In this document: positions 1 to 9,651 of the stretch, piece by piece
How the letters are laid out: each line of letters begins with the position of its first letter
How positions within the stretch are numbered: the first letter of the stretch is position 1
NCBI GenBank assembly: GCA_965248685.1
Contig: CBDFKC010000004.1
Span: 744,001-808,000 of the forward strand
Reading direction: 5' to 3'
DNA length: 64,000 nt
DNA from: VYFG01 sp965248685
GTDB lineage: Bacteria; Pseudomonadota; Gammaproteobacteria; Arenicellales; Poriferihabitantaceae
Translations under genes and position numbers: made by a program
The notes under the pieces: model-generated
The model's database searches: none
Seen by the model: only the letters and a program-made list of their open reading frames with translations
What the model was told of the DNA's origin: nothing

Positions 1-1886
1 CAAAAGGCTGGATTGCGGGAATCATTATTGGCTTGATCGTCCTGACCTTTGCCCTGTTTGGTATCAGTTCTTATCTCGAAGGAGAAAATCAGGCGCCTCT
101 GGCGACGGTGAATGGAGATGAGATTTCCTATGTCAGTTATCAAAATCAGCTGTCTCAGCAGCGCCAGGCCATGTCGGAAAGGTTTGGTAGAAATTTTGAC
201 GAGTCGCTTCTCGATAGCCTGGGAATTAAACAACAGGTACTCGATACCCTGATTGATTCGCGCCTGGTCAATCAGTATACCAACGAGCAAAACTACCGGT
301 TATCTGACGAGCAATTGGTACAGCGCATTCAGACCACTGATTCATTCCTGACAGAAGGCCAATTTGACTCGGAACTGTATCAGAATATCCTTGCATCGAA
401 TCGGTTAACCCCCCAGGGGTACGAAGCCCTGGAGCGGCAGAATAGCCTTGGCCAGCAGCTTCGCCAGTCAATTGCGAGTTCTGCATTTACTGTTCCCAAT
501 GAAATGGATCAGCTGTTGCGCCTTCAGACTCAATCCCGAGATGTACGCTACACCATTCTCGCTGCCGACCGCTATGTAGATGGCTTTGATATAACCGAAC
601 AACAGGCTCGGGAAGAATACGAGTCCAATAAAGATAATTATCAAACCGAAGCCAGAATAAAAGTGGCCTATCTCGATCTGAGTGTAGAAAAACTGGCGGC
701 GGATTCGAAGCTTAGCGAAGACGAAATTGAACAAACTTACGAGCGTCTTAAAGGCAGGTTTAAAACCGCTGAGGTGCGGCGAGCCAGTCATATTTTAATA
801 AGCGTTGGATCAAGCGCTGACGACTCAGAGAAAGCAGAAAAGCGCAGCCTGGCTGAATCCATTCTAAGTCAGGCCCAACAAGGGATTGATTTTACTGATC
901 TGGCCAAACAGCATTCAGATGATCCCGGGTCCGCCGCCAATGGCGGTGATTTGGGTATAGTGACCCGCGGTCAGATGGTCAAGCCTTTCGAAGATGCGGT
1001 TTTTTCAATGCGTCAGGGAGACCTCGCTGGACCGATAGAAACCCAGTTTGGCTACCATATCATTTTACTGACCGAGCAAGTTGATGAGCGGCAGAAAACC
1101 CTGGCAGAAGCCCGGGCGGACGTGGAGGCAGAGGCGGCAACCGCTGCTGCTGAAGCGATGTTCGCAGAGTTGATAGATCCTTTTCAAAATCTGATATTTG
1201 AGCAACCTGACAGTCTCGGGCCTGCTGCCGACGAAACCGGTTTAGCGATTCAAACCAGTGACTGGTTTACCCAAGGCGTGGGTGCCGGGATCGCTGAGAA
1301 TGCCACGGTTCGAAATGCTGCTTTCAGCGAGGACGTGCTGCAAGATAATTTAAACAGCCAGGCCATAGAACTGGGTTTTGAACGCATGGTAGCCGTTCGA
1401 AAAGTAGATTACGAAGCAGCCAGCCATAAGCCATTTGAAGAGGTTCGGGATGAAATTATTGCCAGCCTCAGACTCGAAAGTTCAAAAAATAAAAGTGCCA
1501 GTCAGGCTGGGCAATTTCTCAGCGACCTTTCTGACCAGGCTTCCTGGGATGCTGTGTTGGAGCAAAACGAATTGATCGAACAACAGATTAGCGGTCTGCG
1601 CAATGAGATTCCGTCTGAGCTATTCTTGCTGGGTGAAAAAGTATTTTCCGATCCGGTTCCCGGGGCTGGAAGTCCGATTTTCGGGCAGGTCAGTCTGACC
1701 AACGGAGACACCGCCATATACAGTTTGATTGGTGTGACTCCGGGAGATGTGGAAAGTCTGGACGAGAACACCAAACAACGTCTGGTTCAACAGATCTCAG
1801 CGCGGGATGGTTCGGATCTCTATCGTCATCTGTTAAAGCATCTGCGAGCCAATTCAGCGATAGTGATTGACCAGGAGCAACTGTAG
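1..1886 (+). CDS. ppiD: PpiD-type periplasmic folding chaperone / parvulin peptidyl-prolyl isomerase (5' end outside window)
   Basis: Inner-membrane-anchored periplasmic chaperone that helps newly exported outer-membrane and periplasmic proteins fold. The reading frame is open from base 3, so the true start lies left of the window; the first visible residues (KGWIAGIIIGLIVLTFALFG) are the single N-terminal membrane segment typical of PpiD. A SurA-like N-terminal chaperone region follows, then a parvulin (PPIC) domain near residues 245-345 of the visible protein with the patterns ASHILI, GGDLG and FGYHIILL, then a second SurA-like C-terminal region. The visible 617+ residues match the usual ~620-residue length, so only the short cytoplasmic tip is missing. 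It ends 51 bases before the convergent pyrC. Identification is secure; the symbol rests on architecture. Confidence 0.93.
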   Translation, partial: KGWIAGIIIGLIVLTFALFGISSYLEGENQAPLATVNGDEISYVSYQNQLSQQRQAMSERFGRNFDESLLDSLGIKQQVLDTLIDSRLVNQYTNEQNYRLSDEQLVQRIQTTDSFLTEGQFDSELYQNILASNRLTPQGYEALERQNSLGQQLRQSIASSAFTVPNEMDQLLRLQTQSRDVRYTILAADRYVDGFDITEQQAREEYESNKDNYQTEARIKVAYLDLSVEKLAADSKLSEDEIEQTYERLKGRFKTAEVRRASHILISVGSSADDSEKAEKRSLAESILSQAQQGIDFTDLAKQHSDDPGSAANGGDLGIVTRGQMVKPFEDAVFSMRQGDLAGPIETQFGYHIILLTEQVDERQKTLAEARADVEAEAATAAAEAMFAELIDPFQNLIFEQPDSLGPAADETGLAIQTSDWFTQGVGAGIAENATVRNAAFSEDVLQDNLNSQAIELGFERMVAVRKVDYEAASHKPFEEVRDEIIASLRLESSKNKSASQAGQFLSDLSDQASWDAVLEQNELIEQQISGLRNEIPSELFLLGEKVFSDPVPGAGSPIFGQVSLTNGDTAIYSLIGVTPGDVESLDENTKQRLVQQISARDGSDLYRHLLKHLRANSAIVIDQEQL

Positions 1887-1937
1887 ATTCGATTCGGCTA
1901 GCAGGTCTCGATTAGCGTACTAGATCAGGACACTACA

Positions 1938-2999
1938 CTACACTTGTTTCCACCGCAGGATTTCTCCTGCCCGCATGGGTATTATTCTGCCCATAGGACC
2001 GTCCTTCCCGTTGATGTCAGCAGAAGTGACCGGATAGCATTGTGGGACCTGCCATTCGGTTCGCTCTAATTCAATCTGATCGGTGCTTCGTTGGACCTTG
2101 TAAAAGTCGGCGCCGTGGAAACTGGCAAACCCTTCGAGTTTATCCAGGGCGTCCATGGATTCGAAAACCTCAGCATATAGCTCGATCGCAGCATGGGCTG
2201 AATAAATTCCCGCGCAGCCACAACTATTTTCTTTTCGACCCTGTAGATGAGGGGCGCTATCGGTACCCAGAAAAAATGACGGGTCACCACTGATGGCGGC
2301 ATCCAGCAACGCCAATCGATGCTCGTGCCTCTTCAGAATTGGCAGACAATAGTAGTGAGGTCTGATTCCACCGTCGAAAATATCATTGCGGCTATACATC
2401 AGATGCTGTGGGGTAATTGTCGCCGCTATATTGGCGCCACTCGAGGCGACGAATTCAACTCCCTGGCGAGTGGTTACGTGTTCGAAAACAATGCGCAGGC
2501 TTGGTATTTCTCGGTGTAACGGGTCCAGTATCTGGTCAATAAATTCGGCTTCCCGGTCAAATATATCCACATGGGGATCGGTGACCTCACCGTGAACCTG
2601 CAGCACAAGATCGTGTTCCGCCATCGATTCCAGAACTGGCATGATGCGGCTAATGCTAGTAACGCCGGAATCCGAATTAGTGGTCGCCCCGGCGGGATAA
2701 AGCTTGAAGCCCACTACGTGGGGGGACCTGGCTGCCTCTACCACCCCTTGCGCTGTGGTGTTATCGGTTAAATAAAGGGTCATAACCGGATCAAAACCCG
2801 GGGCGCCGGATGCGCATTCCAGGATACTGATGCGATAACTTTCTGCCTGGTCGGCATTGGTTACCGGCGGCGCCAGGTTAGGCATTATCAGCGCCCGACC
2901 GAAACAATTGGCAGTATGTCCAATCACAGCTTTTAGCAAATCGCCGCTGCGTACATGCAAATGCCAATCATCAGGCCGGGTTATTAAAAATTTATCCAA
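1938..2999 (-). CDS. pyrC: Dihydroorotase, class II
   Basis: Cytosolic zinc enzyme of pyrimidine synthesis that interconverts N-carbamoyl-L-aspartate and dihydroorotate. All metal ligands are visible: HLH at residues 13-15, the carboxylated lysine K99 in GFKLYPAGATT, H136 (VHGE), H174 (EHVTT) and the catalytic aspartate D247 in GTDSAPH. Length 353 residues matches the class II (E. coli PyrC-type) family. It is read towards ppiD (convergent) and lies 31 bases downstream of priA on the same strand, so co-transcription with priA is possible. Nothing damaged or unusual. Confidence 0.97.
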   Translation of the reverse strand: MDKFLITRPDDWHLHVRSGDLLKAVIGHTANCFGRALIMPNLAPPVTNADQAESYRISILECASGAPGFDPVMTLYLTDNTTAQGVVEAARSPHVVGFKLYPAGATTNSDSGVTSISRIMPVLESMAEHDLVLQVHGEVTDPHVDIFDREAEFIDQILDPLHREIPSLRIVFEHVTTRQGVEFVASSGANIAATITPQHLMYSRNDIFDGGIRPHYYCLPILKRHEHRLALLDAAISGDPSFFLGTDSAPHLQGRKENSCGCAGIYSAHAAIELYAEVFESMDALDKLEGFASFHGADFYKVQRSTDQIELERTEWQVPQCYPVTSADINGKDGPMGRIIPMRAGEILRWKQV

Positions 3000-3030
3000 G
3001 TTTCTAAAGGTAAGAAATTAGTAAGTGATC

Positions 3031-5232
3031 TTAATACATGTCCATGGGATCCACATCCAACGACCAGCGAACCGTACGCGAAATTTTTGATTGGTCAAGT
3101 GCCGCGAGAAGTTGCTCCAGAAAATGATGTAGCTGCCCGCGATGACTGCTTCGAACCAGAAGCTGAGCACGATAACGCCCGGCAAGTTTTTCCATGGGCG
3201 CGGGTACTGATTGCATTAATTCGACCTTGTCCAGATTTCCCGCGGTAAGCTGGGAGCGACCTACCTTTTGTACCTGATCAAGAAATTTGACTGCGGCATC
3301 GGGCTTGGTCGCTTCGGCGCGAAACAGGGCGAATCGCGACCAAGGAGGATACTCTGCCTGCTGCCGTTGAGACAGGCACAATTCGGCAAACCCCGGGTAG
3401 TCGTGGGTACGTATTAGTTGAATGCAGGGGTCGTTAGGGAACCGAGTCTGGAGGAGTACTTCACCATGGGCTGTAGTGCGACCGGCGCGACCTGAAACCT
3501 GCAAAAGCTGTTGAAACATGTACTCGGGTGCCCGGAAATCCACGCTAAATAATCCCTGATCGGCGTTGACCACGCAAACCAGTGACACTCTGGAAAAGTC
3601 ATGCCCTTTGGTAATGAGCTGGGTACCAATGATTAGATCAACCTCCCCATTTCTGATCGCCTCAAGTTGCTGGTAAAGCTTGCGCGAGGTGTTCACCTGG
3701 TCCCGGTCCAGACGGCATATCCTGGCATGGGGAAATTTACCCAGCAGTGCTTTCTCGATTCGCTGGGTACCGATCCCACCATAAAAAAGCGGATGTTCGC
3801 AATTCGGGCAGAACTCTTCACCGGGGCGAATATTGCCGCAATGGTGGCATCTAAGTTGGTGCCGGGTACGGTGGTAGGTCATTTTGGCATCACATCGCTC
3901 GCAAATACCCTGCCATTCGCATTGGTAGCAGTGCGCTACCGAGGCGTATCCACGCCGATTAATGTAGATGATGACCTGCTCACCATTGTCGAGCCTTCCT
4001 GCGATAGCATTGATTACCGGTTGCGATAGGCCATTTTCGGGGCCATGAATATCGAGATCAACAGTGGTAATCAGCGGTAATCGCGCCGGACCGATTCTCT
4101 GGCTTAGCCTGAGTAAATGGTGGCGTTTTTGACCGACATTGTAGAGTGATTCGAGGGAAGGTGTAGCAGAGCCAAGAACAACAGGAATGCCTTCGACGCT
4201 TCCCCGCTTTATCGCAAGGTCCCGGGCGTGATAGCGAAATCCATCTTGCTGTTTATAGGAAATATCATGTTCTTCATCGACCACGATGAGGCCAGGGCGC
4301 TTGAACCGGGTAAAAATTGCCGACCGTGTGCCGAGAACCGCATCCAGCAATCCCTGGCTGGCCATCCACCAGGTATTATATCGCTCGCGGTCTGACATGC
4401 CGGAGTGAAGTCCATGAACTTTGCTCCCGAGCTGCTCCCGTACCCTGTCCAATAATTGCGGCGTTAGCGATATTTCCGGCACTAGAATTAACACTTGATT
4501 GCCCGTCGCAATGGACTGTCTGGCTGCTTCCAGGTAAACCTCGGTCTTGCCACTTCCGGTAATACCCTGGAGCAAGATGGAGCTGAATCCACCGAGGCGA
4601 TCGCATATGTAGCTGGCAGCGAGTTGCTGTTCCTCGGTCAAAGCCGGGGGGGGGCTAATCGCTTTCGGATGTGGATCGGCAAATTGCCGTTGCGAGGTCA
4701 CCAGGGATTTTTCTTCCAGGGCCCCGATGATTTTCTTCCAGCCTTTAAACTGAGTTTTGAGTTGGTCGACTCCGACCCAGTCGTCAACTTCCTCCAGATA
4801 GTGAAATATTTTGGCCTGGGCGGGGGTCCTGCCCAATTGGGATTTCACATCGGTGGAGGCAGGGTGTGCCGCTCGGTAGTAGATTGTGCCCATGGGTTTC
4901 GGGCAATGTTCAGCGCTGCGTAACAATACCGGCAGGGCGGTGAAAAGTACCTCACCAATGGGGTGGTGGTAGTAATTTGCCGACCAGCACAGCAGATTCA
5001 GCAAAGCCGTGCCGAGTACGGGTTCCTGGTCCAATACCATTTCAACTTTCTTCAGCTTGCGGGTTGAAGACGGCGGATTGGAGGAAATAACCATCCCGAC
5101 TAACTTACGCGGTCCGAAAGATACCAATACCCGACTGCCAGCCGCCACCGCAAAATCACATGCATAATCGAAATGTTGGCGCAGGGGAACGGGCACTGCT
5201 ACCTGTACAACTCCCAATTTTCGGGCTGTCAC
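3031..5232 (-). CDS. priA: Primosomal protein N' (replication restart helicase)
   Basis: Superfamily 2 DNA helicase that recognises collapsed forks and D-loops and reloads the replisome. Order: N-terminal DNA-binding region (1-105), winged-helix (about 130-185), helicase core with Walker A GITGSGKT at 223-230 and DEEH at 319-322, then a zinc-binding insert with the cysteine pairs CYQC, CERC, CHHC and CPNC, and the C-terminal helicase and primosome domains. Length 733 is normal. The start is a GTG; the protein begins MTARKLGVVQ like other PriA proteins. Immediately upstream is the gap containing DnaA boxes, so DnaA could act on its promoter as well as on any origin there. Confidence 0.97.
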   Translation of the reverse strand: MTARKLGVVQVAVPVPLRQHFDYACDFAVAAGSRVLVSFGPRKLVGMVISSNPPSSTRKLKKVEMVLDQEPVLGTALLNLLCWSANYYHHPIGEVLFTALPVLLRSAEHCPKPMGTIYYRAAHPASTDVKSQLGRTPAQAKIFHYLEEVDDWVGVDQLKTQFKGWKKIIGALEEKSLVTSQRQFADPHPKAISPPPALTEEQQLAASYICDRLGGFSSILLQGITGSGKTEVYLEAARQSIATGNQVLILVPEISLTPQLLDRVREQLGSKVHGLHSGMSDRERYNTWWMASQGLLDAVLGTRSAIFTRFKRPGLIVVDEEHDISYKQQDGFRYHARDLAIKRGSVEGIPVVLGSATPSLESLYNVGQKRHHLLRLSQRIGPARLPLITTVDLDIHGPENGLSQPVINAIAGRLDNGEQVIIYINRRGYASVAHCYQCEWQGICERCDAKMTYHRTRHQLRCHHCGNIRPGEEFCPNCEHPLFYGGIGTQRIEKALLGKFPHARICRLDRDQVNTSRKLYQQLEAIRNGEVDLIIGTQLITKGHDFSRVSLVCVVNADQGLFSVDFRAPEYMFQQLLQVSGRAGRTTAHGEVLLQTRFPNDPCIQLIRTHDYPGFAELCLSQRQQAEYPPWSRFALFRAEATKPDAAVKFLDQVQKVGRSQLTAGNLDKVELMQSVPAPMEKLAGRYRAQLLVRSSHRGQLHHFLEQLLAALDQSKISRTVRWSLDVDPMDMY

Positions 5233-5605
5233 GAAACTGATTTTATTTTACACACAGAATCTGTGGATAACTCTGTGTATAAGCCCAAAAATAGCGGTGT
5301 TTCCAGTGTAGATTTAGCCAATTTTATTGATCTGATTAAAAAATATACAATTTTTGATAATCGTTTAAAAAACAATTAGTTACAGGGCAAACTGAACAGT
5401 TTCACCATGACTTTGTCCTAACTGACAAAAATTTTAAGTCTTGGGTTTCAAAATTGTGCATAACTAAACCAAATACTGGGGTCGAACTGCATTTATCATG
5501 CTTTCGGAATCAAAGAGTTAGGGCAGGCAAGAGCGGCGGTACCGCTAAATTCCGGCTATATCCAGCGCTGCTGGAACATAACTGCTCACTTTTTTCGCCT
5601 AAACC
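5233..5605. other. AT-rich intergenic region with DnaA-box cluster (candidate replication origin)
   Basis: This gap has no gene. It contains three same-direction matches to the DnaA box consensus TTATNCACA (read on the minus strand): 5262-5270 (TTATCCACA), 5274-5282 (TTATACACA) and 5455-5463 (TTATGCACA). A fourth one-mismatch site TTTTACACA is at 5246-5254. Between them is a strongly AT-rich stretch (about 5310-5380) that includes GATCTGATTAAAA at 5329-5341, which resembles the GATC-starting 13-mers of the E. coli unwinding element. This combination is what an oriC looks like, but neighbouring genes (priA, Nudix) are not classical origin neighbours, and only three good boxes are present. The alternative is DnaA control of the priA promoter. 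Confidence 0.45.
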
Positions 5606-6154
5606 CTATCGCAGATCAACCATGCCAATAGAGTAATTCTTATCCTTTCGTTCCTCGAGAAATCGGCGCAAAGTGGTTTCCACGACTCTGAAGGCAATTT
5701 CGTCCCAGGGGATTTCTTCCTCGCCAAACAGCTCCACTTCCAGGCTCTCTGCACCCACACCAAATCCGTCTTCCGTCAGGAGGTCCGCTCTAAACATGAC
5801 GTAGACCTGACTAATTCTCGGAATATTATATACCCCGTACAACTGGATATTTGTCACCGGGGCGCAGGCCTCCTCCAGGGTTTCCCGGGCGGCCCCCTCC
5901 TGTAGAGTTTCAAGGTTTTCCATAAATCCGGCGGGCAGCGTCCAATATCCTTTACGGGGCTCGATCGCGCGGCGGCATAGCAGAATCCGGTCTTGCCATA
6001 CAGGTATGCAGCCGGTGACTATTTTGGGGTTTTGGTATTGAATCTCTCCGCAACCGTTACAAATGTGCCGCGGTCGATTGTCGTCCTCAGGCACGAGGAT
6101 GCTGATGCGATCGCCACATATGTTGCAGAACTTAATTAGGTGATTCAATGACAT
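5606..6154 (-). CDS. Nudix hydrolase with N-terminal zinc ribbon
   Basis: Cytosolic pyrophosphohydrolase of the group with an N-terminal zinc-ribbon (Nudix_N_2-like): CNIC near residue 10 and CNGC near residue 33 are the two metal-binding pairs. The Nudix box runs from GFMENLE to RETLEEACA; the catalytic glutamates of RExxEE are kept, but the glycine near the end of the consensus is cysteine here, a change I believe occurs in several members of this subgroup. Likely substrates for the group are nucleotide diphosphate compounds such as ADP-ribose or NADH, but the substrate cannot be read from sequence. Length 182. It lies downstream of ubiA on the same strand with a 113-base gap. Confidence 0.9.
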   Translation of the reverse strand: MSLNHLIKFCNICGDRISILVPEDDNRPRHICNGCGEIQYQNPKIVTGCIPVWQDRILLCRRAIEPRKGYWTLPAGFMENLETLQEGAARETLEEACAPVTNIQLYGVYNIPRISQVYVMFRADLLTEDGFGVGAESLEVELFGEEEIPWDEIAFRVVETTLRRFLEERKDKNYSIGMVDLR

Positions 6155-6267
6155 CTGGTGGAGTGATCGTTTTGGTCGTTACGCTGGCCTCGCGATTATC
6201 ACATGGATAGCTGGTGGATATTGAGCAGATCCAAATAGCGTCTCCAATGCTCCTCACGAGTAATGTT

Positions 6268-7131
6268 TTAGGTCAACAGCCCCAGGACAAATCCGATAAA
6301 GACCATTGCGCCAAACCAGGTGTTGTTTATAAACGCTCTGAAACAAAGATTGCGCTCCCGATCGCGACAGAGTTGTTGTTGGTACACCGCGAAAATACCG
6401 GCAGCAATCAGCCCGAGATAGTAATGCCAGCTCAACGACAAGGCCAGTCCAAGGCCGGCAAGTATCAGTAACGCCATCAGGTGCAACAACCCTACGATCC
6501 GATTGTCGTATTGACCAAACAGGATCGCGGTTGATTTAACCCCGATCTTGAGATCATCTTCTCTGTCCGCCATTGCATACTGGGTGTCATAGGCGACAAT
6601 CCAGCAGAAATTAGCGATAAATAACACCCAGGCCTGCCAGGGCAGGGTATTGGTTAGAGCCGTAAAGGACATGGGAATTCCCCAGGAAAAGGCGACCCCG
6701 AGAACCAGCTGGGGCAGGTTGGTTACTCGTTTTGCAAAAGGATAGATTGCCGCGATTAGAGCGCCACCAACGGATAACCACAGCGTCATCCTGTTGAGCT
6801 GCAACACCAGCAAGAATCCCACCAGCAGTAGTCCGAAGAATACGATCAAGGCCTGGTTCGGTGTGATTTCCCCGGTCGCCAAAGGGCGGTTTTTGGTTCG
6901 CTCTACACTACCGTCAAAATCTCGATCCGCATAGTCGTTTATTGCGCATCCCGCTGCCCGCATCACAAAGGTTCCAGCGACAAAAATCAATACGATGGTG
7001 GGATCGGGTCGACCATCTGATGCCAGCCATAGGGCCCAAAGGGTTGGCCACAAAAGGAGGAATGCGCCAATCGGGCGATCCATCCGGACTAATCGCAGGT
7101 AGGGATTGTTGCCGCTAAAGCTTTGCCTCAA
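6268..7131 (-). CDS. ubiA: 4-hydroxybenzoate polyprenyltransferase
   Basis: Integral membrane enzyme that attaches the polyprenyl tail to 4-hydroxybenzoate in ubiquinone synthesis. Both aspartate-rich prenyl-diphosphate/Mg2+ motifs are present: NDYADRDFD at 65-73 and DTQYAMADREDD near 186-197, within about nine hydrophobic helices. Length 287 matches E. coli UbiA. The start used is a TTG at 7131: an in-frame TAA lies only 15 bases further upstream, and the next good candidate (M17, MDRPIG) would remove residues that align with the family N-terminus. It follows recG by 45 bases and is probably in the same transcript. Confidence 0.95.
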   Translation of the reverse strand: MRQSFSGNNPYLRLVRMDRPIGAFLLLWPTLWALWLASDGRPDPTIVLIFVAGTFVMRAAGCAINDYADRDFDGSVERTKNRPLATGEITPNQALIVFFGLLLVGFLLVLQLNRMTLWLSVGGALIAAIYPFAKRVTNLPQLVLGVAFSWGIPMSFTALTNTLPWQAWVLFIANFCWIVAYDTQYAMADREDDLKIGVKSTAILFGQYDNRIVGLLHLMALLILAGLGLALSLSWHYYLGLIAAGIFAVYQQQLCRDRERNLCFRAFINNTWFGAMVFIGFVLGLLT

Positions 7132-7176
7132 TGGCTCGATCCGGTTTTATGGCCAGACAGAGAATTTCCTACGCGC

Positions 7177-9243
7177 CTACACATTGGCATAAATTTCATT
7201 GTTACTGATCCAACGCTGAATGATGGGCTGGATACAGTGGGGATGGTTCTGGTGCAAGCGTGCGGCAATTTTTTCCACCTTGGGAAATAAGTCGATGTCA
7301 CGGCTAAGATCGGCTATTCGCATTTGTTGTAAGCCGGTTTGCCGGGTCCCCAGCATTTCACCGGGACCACGTTGTTCCAGGTCTTTTTGGGCAATCTCGA
7401 AACCGTCATTACTGTCCCGTAACAACCCGAGTCTCTCCCTGGCCAATCGTCCCAAGGGTGGTTTGTACAATAATACACAGTTTGCCTGGTTGGCTCCCCT
7501 TCCAACCCGCCCGCGTAGTTGATGGAGCTGGGCCAGACCGAGGCGTTCCGCGTTTTCAATGATCATCAGATTAGCATTAGGAACATCGACCCCAACTTCG
7601 ATTACCGTGGTGGCAACCAGCAATTCACATTGGCCATCGCGAAATCGTTGCATGACCTGGTCTTTCTGCTTGGACTTCATACGACCATGGATCAGTTCAA
7701 TGTTGAGGTCCGGGAGCGTTTCCTGCAAAGCGACCAGGGTGTCGGTAGCAGCCTGGGCCTGTAAATTTTCAGATTCTTCGATTAAGGGACAGACCCAATA
7801 GACCTGCTGTCCGTCCTTGCACACTTTATGAATGCGTTGGGCGATTTCGCTCCGACGTGAATCCGGCAGCACGATCGTTTTTACCGGTTTTCGACCGGGT
7901 GGCAATTCATCGATACTGGATACATCCAGATCCGCATAAAACACCATGGCCAGAGATCGTGGTATTGGGGTGGCGCTCATGATTAGCTGATGGGGTACCA
8001 GGTTATCCATGCTTGCTTTGTTGCGAAGCGCCAGCCGTTGGTCAACGCCGAAACGATGTTGCTCATCAACGATAATTAAACCCAACCGCGCAAACTCCAC
8101 CTGTTGCTGGAACAGCGCATGGGTGCCAACCACCATTTTGGCGCTGCCGTCGGAGATGTTTTCCAGGGCTTCGCGGCGAGCGGCGGCGGACATTTTCCCG
8201 GTTAGCCATTGAACCTGAATTCCAATCTGGCCGAACCAGTTATCGAAACTTTTGCGATGTTGTTCAGCGAGTAATTCCGTGGGCGCCATGAGGCCCACCT
8301 GATACCCTGAATCAATAGCCTGCAGCGCTGCCGCTGCCGCCACCACAGTTTTTCCTGAACCAACATCCCCTTGAATCATCCGTAACGAGGGCTGGTTGCG
8401 TTCGAGATCACGTTTGGTTTCTTCGATGACTTTAGTCTGGGCATTGGTCAATTTGAATCCCAGCAGCGGTTTCAGTTGGGTCCATCCGGCACTGTGGAAT
8501 GCTAATGCCGGTGCGGTTTGCCTAACCCGCCGCTGTTTCAATTGTGACAACGCTAGATGGTGGGCGATCAACTCTTCAAGGGATAAACGCTGCTGGGTTG
8601 GATGGGCCCCGGCGGCCAGGGTCTCGGTGTCGGCTCCAGGCGGTGGCTGGTGGGCAAACGACAATGCGTCTTTTATGTTTTCCAAATGAAACTCGTTGAT
8701 AACCTCTGCAGGAATCAACTCTTCCAGGGTTGGCAGGGACAGTCCTATCGCCTGGTTAACCAGGTTGCGGATAGAGTTGGGACCGACTCCTTCGGTGGCC
8801 GGATACACCGGGGTTAGCGATTGCTCAGTGGGATCATTCGGGCGACTTTTGGTAATGCGATATTCCGGGTGGACCATTTCAGGGCTATCCGGACCCCGAC
8901 GGACTTCCCCATAACATTTTATCCAGTGGGATCGGACAAAACCTTTCAGTTGGGCCTGATTGAAATGAAAAAATCTTAAGGTTAGCAAGCCAGTTTGATC
9001 GGCCACCTTAACCAGCAGACTGCGGCGTCTGCCAAAGCGGACATCTGCGATTTCGATCTGTCCCAGAACCACTACATCGATACCGGGACGCAAACTTCCG
9101 ATAGGGGTCAGCCTGGTCCGGTCCTGGTATCGCAGAGGCAAATGAAACAGCAAATCAGCCGGCTGATAAATCCCCAGGCGTTCGAGCTTGGCCGCGAGTT
9201 GCGGACCTACCCCACTAAGAACTTGTAGCGGATGAGCGGACAG
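7177..9243 (-). CDS. recG: ATP-dependent DNA helicase RecG, probable CTG start
   Basis: Helicase that reverses stalled forks and branch-migrates Holliday junctions. The protein shows the OB-fold wedge domain, Walker A GDVGSGKT (residues 292-299 of the long form), DEQHRFG, and the C-terminal helicase motifs including GRVGRG. The first standard start (TTG at 9153) would give MLFHLPLRYQD and 658 residues, but the same frame continues upstream with LSAHPLQVLSGVGPQLAAKL and on to FHLPLRYQD. That is the conserved RecG N-terminus (the LSGVGP helix-hairpin-helix-like segment). An in-frame stop lies two codons above a CTG at 9243, and there is no ATG, GTG or TTG between them and 9153. I therefore place the start at the CTG (688 residues, normal length), 21 bases after the ridA stop. 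A sequencing error near the start is the alternative. Confidence 0.9.
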   Translation of the reverse strand: MSAHPLQVLSGVGPQLAAKLERLGIYQPADLLFHLPLRYQDRTRLTPIGSLRPGIDVVVLGQIEIADVRFGRRRSLLVKVADQTGLLTLRFFHFNQAQLKGFVRSHWIKCYGEVRRGPDSPEMVHPEYRITKSRPNDPTEQSLTPVYPATEGVGPNSIRNLVNQAIGLSLPTLEELIPAEVINEFHLENIKDALSFAHQPPPGADTETLAAGAHPTQQRLSLEELIAHHLALSQLKQRRVRQTAPALAFHSAGWTQLKPLLGFKLTNAQTKVIEETKRDLERNQPSLRMIQGDVGSGKTVVAAAAALQAIDSGYQVGLMAPTELLAEQHRKSFDNWFGQIGIQVQWLTGKMSAAARREALENISDGSAKMVVGTHALFQQQVEFARLGLIIVDEQHRFGVDQRLALRNKASMDNLVPHQLIMSATPIPRSLAMVFYADLDVSSIDELPPGRKPVKTIVLPDSRRSEIAQRIHKVCKDGQQVYWVCPLIEESENLQAQAATDTLVALQETLPDLNIELIHGRMKSKQKDQVMQRFRDGQCELLVATTVIEVGVDVPNANLMIIENAERLGLAQLHQLRGRVGRGANQANCVLLYKPPLGRLARERLGLLRDSNDGFEIAQKDLEQRGPGEMLGTRQTGLQQMRIADLSRDIDLFPKVEKIAARLHQNHPHCIQPIIQRWISNNEIYANV

Positions 9244-9264
9244 TAACTTTTACCCGGGTCAGGA

Positions 9265-9651
9265 TTAACCTAATACCAATATTGCTTCGACTTCCACGGG
9301 TACACCTTTTGGCAATGCCGCTACGCCCACCGCAGCCCTGGCTGGATAGGGTTCGTCGAAATATCGTGCCATGACCTCGTTTACTGTGGTGAAATTGGAT
9401 AAATCAGTCATCGATATATTGAGTTTGACGGCGTCGGCCAGCGATCCACCAGCAGCTTCTGCAATGGCTTTCAGATTGGAAAAAACCCGTTCCGCTGCCT
9501 GTTCGAATGTTGCTGTGTCGGCTTCCATGGTGGCTGGGTCCAGTGGAATCTGGCCGGAAATATATACCGTATTGTCTACCTTGACTGCCTGGGAATAGGT
9601 TCCTATAGCGGCCGGCGCCTGATCCGTATGGATAATTGATCGGTTTGTCAT
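9265..9651 (-). CDS. ridA: RidA-family enamine/imine deaminase
   Basis: Small trimeric cytosolic enzyme that hydrolyses reactive 2-aminoacrylate and related imines released by pyridoxal-phosphate enzymes. Length 128 and the sequence pattern are those of archetypal RidA, with the catalytic Arg at residue 105 (PYPARAAVGV) and Glu at 120 (VPVEVEA). It lies directly upstream of recG; ridA next to recG (often after spoT) is a familiar gammaproteobacterial gene order, but spoT is not present here: the next gene upstream is divergent. Confidence 0.95.
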   Translation of the reverse strand: MTNRSIIHTDQAPAAIGTYSQAVKVDNTVYISGQIPLDPATMEADTATFEQAAERVFSNLKAIAEAAGGSLADAVKLNISMTDLSNFTTVNEVMARYFDEPYPARAAVGVAALPKGVPVEVEAILVLG

